Shown in pieces: positions 38,994 to 46,032 of a stretch of DNA of 46,032 nucleotides (position 1 is its first letter; each line of letters opens with the position of its first letter). Both the position numbers and the translations under genes were made by a program. This DNA comes from Lysinibacillus sp. FJAT-14745 (GTDB taxonomy: Bacteria > Bacillota > Bacilli > Bacillales_A > Planococcaceae): contig NZ_LITM01000015.1 of NCBI RefSeq assembly GCF_001275675.1, positions 75,721-121,752 on the forward strand, read 5' to 3'. Under the pieces are notes generated by a model. It ran no database searches, was not told where the DNA came from, and worked only from the letters and a program-made list of their open reading frames with translations.

Positions 38994-39937
38994 ATGAGTG
39001 TAGAAATTTATAACGGAAAACGTTCTGAAGAAAGTGTTCAATTTGAAAAATGGCTTACTTCCGAAAGTAATAAAAAGAGTTTTTCTAGTATTGAAAACAC
39101 TAAACAGTTTGTAGAGCTAATGGGAACTGAAAATAGAAAACCTTATGTTATTGGGGATGATGTTCAATTTTTAAGTGATGTTAAGGAGGAGGCATTCGAA
39201 GGCATACAAGTTTTCACATTAAATGACCAAGAGGCCCTGAATCAAAAAGTTATTCTTTATATACATGGTGGTGCTTGGACGAATCAACCTTTAAATTTCC
39301 ACTGGTGGTTTTTGGATAAAATGGCGCAATCTTTGAACGCGAAAATCATTGCTCCTATTTATCCTAAAGTACCTCATTTTAACTATAAAGATACGTATCC
39401 AAAAATTCTAAACCTCTAAAAAGAAATGCTGGCAACTGTTGAAAATTCGAATCAATTAACGATTATGGGAGATTCGGCAGGCGGCAATATAGCACTTGGC
39501 CTGGCTCATTTTTTAAAAATGAACAATTTGGCTCAACCGAAAGATATTATTTTATTATCAGCATGTGTAGATATGAGTTTTGAAAATCCTCTTATAGCTG
39601 AATATGAAGAAAAAGATCGATGTTAGCTAGTGAAGGAATGGAAGTCATTACAAAGATTTGGGCAGATGATAAAGATTTGAAAGACTCGTTGATTAGTCCA
39701 ATATATGGTGACTTCAAAGGACTTGGGAAGATTACTCATTTTATTGGAACGCACGAATGTTTATATCCAGATGCAATAAAACTGGATGAAAAACTAACAG
39801 AACAAGAAATTGAAATTAATACCTTTGTTTATCCTAAAATGAATCATGTGTTTGTTGTTATGCCAATTCCTGAAGCTCAAGATGCTCAACAGAAAATTAT
39901 TCAAATAATTAGTTCGTTGAAGGAAATGGAGATTTAA
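38994..39937 (+). pseudogene. Alpha/beta hydrolase (HSL-type esterase), disabled by a nonsense codon and a frameshift
   Basis: Three consecutive frames together spell one esterase of about 314 residues. HGGAW (oxyanion hole) is in the first part, GDSAGG (nucleophile Ser) in the second and the catalytic-His region PKMNHVF in the third. A TAA at 39417-39419 interrupts an otherwise unbroken frame (ILNL-stop-KEMLATVE). Near 39615 a one-base loss moves EEKDR into the frame of MLASEGMEV. The N-terminus has an RBS (AAGGAGAG) and all catalytic residues survive, so decay is recent. Confidence 0.88.
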
Positions 39938-40010
39938 CTGTACATGAAGCGGCCACCAGGAGGGAAGCAAGAGGCAGAGATTCTAAAAAAATGACAGCAA
40001 TTTATAAAGT

Positions 40011-40061
40011 AAAAAGGAGTGTTTCAAAGTTCAAATTTAGACTTTGAGACACTCCTTTTTT
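40011..40061. terminator. Bidirectional terminator
   Basis: Stem AAGGAGTGTTTCAAAGT with ACTTTGAGACACTCCTT and T-runs on both sides, between the hydrolase pseudogene (+) and the marR-type gene (-). Confidence 0.9.
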
Positions 40062-40097
40062 GCCATATTATCCTATAGTATAGAGTAGGAATGAAAA

Positions 40098-40577
40098 TCA
40101 ATTCGCCTTTGATTTTTTGTCATTAAGCACGCTTTGTGTCCTTTGATTGATTAAATTTAAGACTGTAATATACTTTTGAAAATCTTCAGCTGTAAATTGC
40201 TCGAGGTTCTTCAAATGACTCCGATATTCCTCCTGATCTAGATTTTTATGATATTCATAAACTATTTTGCCTTTTGATGTTAATTCAATATTCAATTCTC
40301 GATAATTGTCTACATTTCTATATTTAATGACTAAACCCTTTTTAATTAGTTTATCAATCATTTGAGAAACAGCACTTTTTGTGCAATTTTTAATTTCTGC
40401 AATTTCAGAAGTAGTCGTTTTTACTTGATCGCCAATTATGTTGAGTGTATGAACTTCTATCATATACAATTCATCTTCTGTGCCATATTTTCTTGGAATA
40501 TTTTCGTATGAACTAATTAGTCTAGATGTTTCGTAAATCGTTTCCATTAGTTCATAAAATATCTTCTCTTTATCCAC
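40098..40577 (-). CDS. MarR-family transcriptional regulator
   Basis: 159 residues. Winged helix-turn-helix at about residues 40-105 (TTSEIAEIKNCTKSAVSQMI, wing NYRELNIELTSKGK) flanked by dimer helices. Ligand unknown. The start is GTG 40577 with GGAGGGGG 7 nt upstream. It is divergent from the C-S lyase operon, which makes that operon a candidate target. A 190-bp mobile element sits 48 bp upstream of its start and has probably displaced or replaced its promoter. Confidence 0.88.
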   Translation of the reverse strand: MDKEKIFYELMETIYETSRLISSYENIPRKYGTEDELYMIEVHTLNIIGDQVKTTTSEIAEIKNCTKSAVSQMIDKLIKKGLVIKYRNVDNYRELNIELTSKGKIVYEYHKNLDQEEYRSHLKNLEQFTAEDFQKYITVLNLINQRTQSVLNDKKSKAN

Positions 40578-40625
40578 AATACATCCCCCTCCATAATTGG
40601 TAGCAAATTTACTTATATATTATTT

Positions 40626-40815
40626 CAGATGTGTTGATTAACCATTTTTATACATCCAAAGAGGCTGATTTCCGCTACGGGCTACTCGCTTTCCTGCGGG
40701 AGTCGAGTAGCCCTACGCTACAATCAGTTAAAATGGAAATATATTGGCAAATCGGCAACAGAAAATCCTTTTATCGCTCAATAATAAACTTATTTTTTCC
40801 TAATCAACACGCCTG
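40626..40815. mobile_element. MITE-like element with 15-bp TIRs and 9-bp target duplication
   Basis: Ends are CAGATGTGTTGATTA and TAATCAACACGCCTG, 15-bp terminal inverted repeats with two mismatches. The direct repeat ATATTATTT flanks it on both sides (40617-40625 and 40816-40824). The interior has no gene. It is itself palindromic, with CCATTTTTA against TAAAATGG outside and a perfect 10-bp hairpin GGGCTACTCG with CGAGTAGCCC at the centre. This is the build of a non-autonomous element moved in trans by a transposase. No matching transposase is in the window. Confidence 0.85.
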
Positions 40816-41001
40816 ATATTATTTTAACATATAGGAAATCTATATTTAACTTGCGTTTTGAATCGATTTAATTTTTTAAAAATTCTGAATTATAATTGAC
40901 GATTTTACAGTTAAGGTGTTAAACTGAGAAAAAATTTAGGCTAAACGCGTCGAAAATTGCGATTAAGTAGAAGCTTGAACAAAAAGAGAGGGGGAGAAGC
41001 A

Positions 41002-42225
41002 TTGAAATATAATTTTGATGAAGTGGTTAATCGCAGAAATACGTATTCCTTAAAGTGGGATGGCGAAGATTTAATTAAAACAATGGGTTATACAGAAAGG
41101 TATGACGATGAGACCATTCCACTATTTACAGCAGATATGGATTTACCTGTACCGCAACCATTAATAGATGCATTTCATAAAACAGTTGATCATCGTATTT
41201 TTGGATATTCTATTTTTCCTGATGAGTACTTTGAATCAATTCAGCATTGGTTTAAAAAGAGACATGATTGGACAATCAAAAGAGAAGATATTGTATATAG
41301 CCCTGGAACAGTACATGCCTTGAATTTAGCTGTAAAAGCTTTAACTAATCCTGGTGAAGGTATCATTATTCAACGTCCTGTTTATCCGCCGTTCACAGCC
41401 GCGATAGAAGCAAATGGAAGAGTGGTTCGAAATAATGCGTTGAAATGTGACATTGGTGGGTATTACACAATTGATTTTGAGGATTTTGAAGCCAAAGCAA
41501 AAGAAGAAAATACAACAATGTTCATTCTCTGCAATCCACACAATCCGACCGGAAGAGTCTTTACATACGAAGAATTGAAAACGCTTTCGGATATATGTGA
41601 GAAAAATAATGTAATTATTATAGCTGATGAAATTCATGCGGATCTCATTAGAAAAAACCAAAAATTTATACCAATCGCAAAAGTTGCAAACAGCTCGGAT
41701 CATATTATCACGTGCACAGCCATCAACAAAACATTTAATGTTGCAGGTCTACACTGTTCGAATATTATTATTTCAAACCCTGAAATGAGAAAAATCTTTA
41801 GCGACACAATGGGGATGCAGTTACCATCACCGTTTACAATTGCAGCTCTTATAGCTGTCTATAACGAAGGAGAAGAATGGTTAGAGCAAATAACAGAATA
41901 TATGGACGACACAATAGAGTATGTGAAAAATTTCTTAGCTAAAAAAATGCCAACAGTCAAAGTTAGAATCCCTGAAGGAACATACGTGATGTGGATGGAC
42001 TTTAGTGGATATGGTCTTTCAGCTCAAGAGGTTCATGATCGTATCTATAACAAAGCTAATGTCTTACTAGAAGATGGTCACTTGTTTGGAATTGAAGGTG
42101 AAGACTTCCAAAGAATCTGTATCCCTTCACCAAGATCACTTATAAAAGAAGCACTTAAAAGAATCGCTTTAGAATTTCAAGATATCGAATCTAAAAACCA
42201 ATTAGAAGAGGTGTATAGAAAATGA
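41002..42225 (+). CDS. PatB/MalY-type PLP-dependent cysteine-S-conjugate beta-lyase
   Basis: 407 residues, fold-type I aminotransferase family. Landmarks are PLFTADMDLPVPQPLIDA near the start, NPHNPTGRVFTYEEL, ADEIHADLI, and the PLP lysine in AINKTFNVAGLHCSN. PatB enzymes split C-S bonds of cystathionine or S-alkyl-cysteines into thiol, pyruvate and ammonia. The start chosen is TTG 41002 (LKYNFDEVV) with GGGGGAG 6 nt upstream; the longer frame from 40957 crosses that RBS. It overlaps the M20 gene by four bases; with the symporter and former ridA it suggests S-conjugate salvage. Confidence 0.9.
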   Translation: MKYNFDEVVNRRNTYSLKWDGEDLIKTMGYTERYDDETIPLFTADMDLPVPQPLIDAFHKTVDHRIFGYSIFPDEYFESIQHWFKKRHDWTIKREDIVYSPGTVHALNLAVKALTNPGEGIIIQRPVYPPFTAAIEANGRVVRNNALKCDIGGYYTIDFEDFEAKAKEENTTMFILCNPHNPTGRVFTYEELKTLSDICEKNNVIIIADEIHADLIRKNQKFIPIAKVANSSDHIITCTAINKTFNVAGLHCSNIIISNPEMRKIFSDTMGMQLPSPFTIAALIAVYNEGEEWLEQITEYMDDTIEYVKNFLAKKMPTVKVRIPEGTYVMWMDFSGYGLSAQEVHDRIYNKANVLLEDGHLFGIEGEDFQRICIPSPRSLIKEALKRIALEFQDIESKNQLEEVYRK

Positions 42226-43511
42226 AAACAATCGAATTTGAGTTGGATGCATTAAAAGCTGCAAAAGAAATAGAAGATTATGTAATTGATATAAGAAGAG
42301 ATCTTCATAGACATCCTGAAATCGGATTACAAGAAGTACGGACAATGAAAGTGGTTACAGACGAGTTAACTAAATTGGGCATTCATTACGAAATTGTCCC
42401 TAATGGCGGAATTATTGGTTATATTCAAGGGAAACAACCGGGAAAAACTTTAATTCTTAGAGCAGATTTAGATGCACTGCCGATGAAGGAAGAGGAAAAT
42501 AATTTAAAAAAGAAAAAAGTAGTATGTTCTGAGACTGACCAAGCTGCTCATACTTGTGGACATGATGGACATACAGCGATGCTTTTAGGTGCAGCGAAAA
42601 TTTTGACTCAACACAAAGATAAAATGAAAGGAAGAGTGCTTCTTGCTTTTGAACAAGGCGAAGAAATGGGCGGAGGCATTTATAATCTCTGTAAACGATT
42701 ACACGAAATCGGAGGAGACGGAATTTGGGGTATCCATTTAAAATCTGATCTTCCGACTGGGAAAATATCTGTTGATCCAGGCCCAAGAATGGCAGCTTCT
42801 TTTGTTTTTGATGTCTTAATAAAAGGAAAAAGTGGACATGGTTCAAGGCCAGATTTGTCAGTTGCTCCATTAGATTGTTTTACCGATTTTTATAACAATT
42901 TAAGAGCGATGAGGTTAAATACTCTAGATCCTTTTAAAACAATTACCTATTCAATTGGAACGATTAATTCAGGTTCCGCAGCAAACATAATTCCTGAAAT
43001 TTTACAGTTCTCAGGAACAGCCAGATATTTAGATTCTAACCAAGGTGCCCATGCTGCAAAAGAATTTAAGAGAATCCTAGAAAAAATCTGTGACCTGCAT
43101 AATTGCACCTATGAATTTATGACAGAGCCTAAAGAATCGAACTTAATTGTCTACAATCAAAAAGAGTGTGCACAAATTGCGATCGATGCAGTGAAATATG
43201 CAATTGGTACAGATGCATTATATTCAATTCCTGCTTGGATGGCATCAGAATCATTTGCGTTTTATGAAAAATACTTCCCAGGTGTGTTTGCATTCGTTGG
43301 GATCCAAAACCTCGAAGAAGGGATTGGGGCCGAACACCATAATGTGTACTTTGACTTAGATGAAGATGCTTTAAAACTAGGAGTGGCGGCTACTGTACAA
43401 TACACAATTGATTTTCTAGATTATGAAAACCAGATTAATTTTACTCCTGATAAAAGAGATATAAATAGTCTATTTATTGATAACGGGTTTCAGCATTTAA
43501 TTAATAAATAA
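42222..43511 (+). CDS. M20-family metallopeptidase/amidohydrolase (N-acyl amino acid deacylase-like)
   Basis: 429 residues. Metal and catalytic motifs of M20D amidohydrolases: RADLDALPMKE, HTCGHDGHTAM (metal Cys/His), EQGEEMGGG and the late GAEHHNVYFD. The insert dimerisation domain lies at about residues 190-310. Relatives remove acyl groups from N-acetyl amino acids, hippurate or S-conjugates. Translationally coupled to the C-S lyase gene, so an N-acyl-cysteine conjugate deacylated here and cleaved by the lyase is a sensible pathway (inference). It is longer than typical (about 390) by a C-terminal extension NFTPDKRDINSLFIDNGFQ. Confidence 0.88.
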   Translation: MKTIEFELDALKAAKEIEDYVIDIRRDLHRHPEIGLQEVRTMKVVTDELTKLGIHYEIVPNGGIIGYIQGKQPGKTLILRADLDALPMKEEENNLKKKKVVCSETDQAAHTCGHDGHTAMLLGAAKILTQHKDKMKGRVLLAFEQGEEMGGGIYNLCKRLHEIGGDGIWGIHLKSDLPTGKISVDPGPRMAASFVFDVLIKGKSGHGSRPDLSVAPLDCFTDFYNNLRAMRLNTLDPFKTITYSIGTINSGSAANIIPEILQFSGTARYLDSNQGAHAAKEFKRILEKICDLHNCTYEFMTEPKESNLIVYNQKECAQIAIDAVKYAIGTDALYSIPAWMASESFAFYEKYFPGVFAFVGIQNLEEGIGAEHHNVYFDLDEDALKLGVAATVQYTIDFLDYENQINFTPDKRDINSLFIDNGFQHLINK

Positions 43512-43584
43512 AACATCCATGAGCTTTTCGCTCCCAACCACGGCATGAAAATAAATTATTTACACAGAAAAAGGAGATAGAAAA

Positions 43585-43791
43585 ATGACAAAGAAAAGGC
43601 TCTGCTATTTACTCACGTTCATTGCCTATTTTGGAATGCCTTTAGGAATTCCTTTTATTAAAAGTGCCGAACCATATGTCTTAGGTCTTCCATTTTTATT
43701 ATTTTGGATGGTTTTATGGATCTTTTTAGGGACAGGTTTAATGATTATCGTTCATCGTATAAATCCTAGTGCAAAAGAGGAGACAGAATAA
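43585..43791 (+). CDS. DUF3311-like small membrane protein
   Basis: 68 residues with two helices (about 8-26 and 33-55), PYVLGLPFLLFWMVLWI in the second and an acidic end. Small proteins of this type precede SSS symporter genes as partner subunits, analogous to DUF485 for ActP. RBS AAAGGAG. One base separates it from the symporter start. Confidence 0.82.
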   Translation: MTKKRLCYLLTFIAYFGMPLGIPFIKSAEPYVLGLPFLLFWMVLWIFLGTGLMIIVHRINPSAKEETE

Positions 43792-43792
43792 T

Positions 43793-45280
43793 ATGATCAT
43801 TTCAGTTGGAATCATTGCAATTTTCTTAGGTATTGCTTTACTTTTAGGCATCATGGCAAGTAGAGGTAAAGATATGAGCCTAGAACAATGGAGTGTTGGA
43901 GGCCGTGGATTTGGATCTATCTTCATCTTCTTATTAATGGCTGGGGAAATTTATACAACGAATGCATTTTTAGGGGTAAGTGGTTGGATGTACGGAAAGG
44001 GTGGAGCAGCATTTTTCAATATCGCGATGCTAAACTATGTCATTGCTTACTGGTTGACACCTAAAATATGGGCTTATGGAAAGAAACATAGTCTATTATC
44101 ACAATCTGATTTTTTTGAAAAGGCATATAATAGTAAAATTCTCGGCACACTTGTAGCCATTGTAGGGTTAGCAGCTTTAATTCCTTATTTAGTCATTCAA
44201 TTAAAAGGTCTTGGCATTATTGTTTCTGAAGCTTCCTATGGAGCGATTGATCCGAAAATAACAATTTGGATTGGCACAATTGCAATGATTGCGTATGTTA
44301 TGGTTTCAGGAATTCATGGCTCGGCTTGGACAGCTGTTATTAAAGATTTTCTTATTCTTGGTGTTGTGTTATTCCTTGGTATTTATTTACCTTTTCATTA
44401 TTATGGCGGTATTCAACCAATGTGGGAAGCAATTGAAGCTGTTAAACCAGGGTTTTTAAGGCTTCCAGACTCAGGTTTTAGTGCCTCATGGTATATTTCA
44501 ACGATCATGTTAACATCATTAGGGTTTTATATGTGGCCACATACATTTGTTGCTACTTTTTCAGCGAAAAGTGGAAATGCCCTAAGAAAAAATGCGATTA
44601 TGCTTCCTATCTATGCGTTATTTTTATTATTTATCTTATTTGTTGGAGCAGCAGCAATTTTACAAGTTCCAGAGTTAGAAGCAGGCGCTGTGGATTTAGC
44701 TTTATTTAAAATCTCCACGCAAACATTTAATCCAGTTATCGTTGGCTTTATTGGAGCAGCAGGGTTATTAACTGCAATTGTTCCTGGTTCATTGATTTTG
44801 ATGTCTGCAGCTACATTACTTGCGAAAAATGTTGTAAAACCTATTCGTCCTCAAACTACCGAGCAACAAATTGCTATCATTGCTCGCTATTCAGTTCCAG
44901 TGATTGCACTTGTAGCACTTTACTTTACTTTTAGCGGTGGTGGAGCAATTACATTATTATTTCTAATGGGATATGGTCTAGTTACTCAATTTGTACCAGC
45001 AGTTGTAAGTAACTTTATGAAGAAAAATCCATTAACTGTACAAGGTGTGTCTGTTGGGATTATTGTGGGAGTTTCGATTGTAGGTTGGCAAGCAGCAACA
45101 GGAGCTCATTTAAGTAAACTGTTCCCAAGCTGGCCATCCTATATACAAGATATCAACATTGGTTTCCTTGCATTGACTGTAAATATTTTAGTAAGTTTGA
45201 TAGTTAGTGCATTTACAAGGAAAGTAAATGTTGAAAATGATGGAATTACAAATGAGAAAACAGTAGAAAACATTTCATAG
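43793..45280 (+). CDS. Sodium:solute symporter (SSS family) of the C-S lyase operon
   Basis: 495 residues, about thirteen helices. SSS landmarks are LEQWSVGGRGFGSIFIFLL near residue 27, SGIHGSAWTAVIKD near 178 and GAAGLLTAIVPGSLILMSAA near 330. This is the pantothenate/amino-acid-like branch rather than the ActP branch seen at 24567. The start ATG 43793 follows GAGGAGA; a frame from 43769 overlaps the previous gene and is rejected. Context suggests uptake of the substrate for the deacylase and lyase. Confidence 0.9.
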   Translation: MIISVGIIAIFLGIALLLGIMASRGKDMSLEQWSVGGRGFGSIFIFLLMAGEIYTTNAFLGVSGWMYGKGGAAFFNIAMLNYVIAYWLTPKIWAYGKKHSLLSQSDFFEKAYNSKILGTLVAIVGLAALIPYLVIQLKGLGIIVSEASYGAIDPKITIWIGTIAMIAYVMVSGIHGSAWTAVIKDFLILGVVLFLGIYLPFHYYGGIQPMWEAIEAVKPGFLRLPDSGFSASWYISTIMLTSLGFYMWPHTFVATFSAKSGNALRKNAIMLPIYALFLLFILFVGAAAILQVPELEAGAVDLALFKISTQTFNPVIVGFIGAAGLLTAIVPGSLILMSAATLLAKNVVKPIRPQTTEQQIAIIARYSVPVIALVALYFTFSGGGAITLLFLMGYGLVTQFVPAVVSNFMKKNPLTVQGVSVGIIVGVSIVGWQAATGAHLSKLFPSWPSYIQDINIGFLALTVNILVSLIVSAFTRKVNVENDGITNEKTVENIS

Positions 45281-45307
45281 TATCGTTTATATTTTCTGAA
45301 AATTTTT

Positions 45308-45557
45308 ATTATACAAAAAGCGCCAACGGCAATTGGACCATGTTCTTAAAGATTTTAGGTAGGAGATTTATTATTTTATCTGGTCAAATTCCTTTTGATC
45401 CGTGATCAATGAAGTCGTTAAGATTGACATTGTGCAAACTAATCCAGTTATGAAGAACAACGGCTATTTAAGAAACCTTGCAGCTTTTTCAATTAAAAAT
45501 ATCGTAAAAACGACGATTTTTCTAATAAAGTTGAATATGAAGTATTTTGTTGTTTAA
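45308..45557 (+). pseudogene. Decayed RidA (enamine/imine deaminase) gene
   Basis: Family text is recognisable in shifting frames: KAPTAIGP at 45317, FIILSGQIPFDP at about 45365-45402, NEVVKIDIVQTNPVMKN at about 45405-45460 and NIVKTTIFL at about 45500-45528. These follow the order of RidA (KAPxAIGPYSQ, FVSGQIPxDP, QTxQVMKNL, VVKTTVFL). Several stops and frameshifts disable it. RidA destroys reactive 2-aminoacrylate, a product of beta-lyases such as the PatB-type enzyme upstream. Confidence 0.82.
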
Positions 45558-45582
45558 CAATTTAAATGTAAATTTACTTGAG

Positions 45583-45627
45583 AAGAATCCATTTTAATCA
45601 AGCATGTAAAAATGGATTCTTTTTTAT
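45583..45627 (+). terminator. Intrinsic terminator after the C-S lyase operon
   Basis: Stem AAGAATCCATTTT with AAAATGGATTCTT then TTTTTATTT. Confidence 0.9.
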
Positions 45628-45756
45628 TTAATTATAAGGGTGACATGATTAACAATTTTATTTAAGTAATAAAAGAAGACATCGAAGCAAAGTTTAGATT
45701 TTGTTGTCTTTTTACAGCTGTTTCGTCTCAATGTTATTAGTATACTTTTCATTGAT

Positions 45757-45814
<58 letters not shown>

Positions 45815-45913
45815 TTGGATACGTCATCTACCCATAATATCTGTACTGTACATTTACAAGAACTTCAGGTCTTTTGGGATAAGAACTTCGTAAGCCCGAA
45901 ATATAAAAAATAA
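45815..45913 (+). CDS. Possible 32-residue peptide
   Basis: TTG 45815 follows GGAGGAGG closely and opens a 33-codon frame, MDTSSTHNICTVHLQELQVF then WDKNFVSPKYKK. A TATAAT-like string (45769-45774) lies upstream and a strong terminator follows at 45938. The small size and weak start leave it uncertain; it may instead be the tail of a decayed gene. Confidence 0.3.
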   Translation: MDTSSTHNICTVHLQELQVFWDKNFVSPKYKK

Positions 45914-45937
45914 GCGCACTTTCTTAGTCGCACGACG

Positions 45938-45984
45938 AATAGCCATCTATCCTAATTTTTTTTCGGATAGATGGCTATTTTGCA
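45938..45984. terminator. Intrinsic terminator near the right edge
   Basis: Perfect 15-bp stem AATAGCCATCTATCC with GGATAGATGGCTATT, then TTTTG. Confidence 0.8.
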
Positions 45985-46032
45985 CATGTGGCTTGGATTT
46001 TTTTCGACCAAGGCATGTAGTTCTTTAAAATC

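Noticed and set aside
40631..40816. A 61-residue frame inside the MITE
   Set aside because: It is formed by the palindromic element and its TIR; no RBS and no coding character.

Overview
The window comes from the chromosome of a low-GC, endospore-forming member of the Bacillota. It is most likely Lysinibacillus or a close relative (Bacillaceae/Planococcaceae). Supporting this are a gerA-gerC-gerB type germination-receptor operon, the block yneR-plsY next to divergent parE-parC, S-box (SAM-I) and TPP riboswitches, AGGAGG-type ribosome sites and frequent TTG/GTG starts. The genus is inferred from gene content only; no database was searched.

Layout. 1-2350: a 21-nt-period intergenic array, a TauE/SafE exporter divergent from a TrmB-type regulator with a 30-bp palindrome between them, and a GIY-YIG protein. 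2490-3740: SAM riboswitch and metA (homoserine O-acetyltransferase; true start 2804). 3825-10550, minus strand: a germination-receptor operon (A subunit, C lipoprotein, small two-helix protein, B permease) followed by a second B permease. Both B subunits carry unusual 12-residue-repeat C-terminal tails. Between them lies a scar showing that a duplicated operon collapsed. 10679-16681: yneR and plsY, then parE-parC. 16730-20023: a transposase tail, a HEAT-like orphan, a frameshifted Nudix pseudogene, an MFS transporter and a TetR regulator with a perfect 18-bp palindrome upstream. 20241-24097: a TPP-riboswitch operon (ThiY-ThiX-ThiZ-type pyrimidine importer, thiamine-binding MTH1187 protein, TatD hydrolase). 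24148-28838: a second 21-nt array, a small basic protein and two tandem DUF485/sodium-solute-symporter modules with near-identical promoters. 29427-31373: a SCO lipoprotein and a CadD-family transporter behind a structured, attenuator-like RNA leader.

31400-46032 is an accessory region with much gene decay. Intact genes are an ABC exporter pair, a merR-CPBP protease pair with a 19-bp-spacer MerR promoter, a MarR regulator, and an operon for a PatB-type C-S lyase, an M20 deacylase, DUF3311 and an SSS symporter. Between them are remnants of an MBL-fold hydrolase, carbamate kinase, an MMPL transporter, a group II intron, an alpha/beta hydrolase and RidA, plus a 190-bp MITE-like element with a 9-bp target duplication.

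The observations most worth following are the RNA leader at 30487-30634, the repeat-tailed duplicated germination permeases with their scar, and the proposed S-conjugate salvage operon with its decayed ridA.
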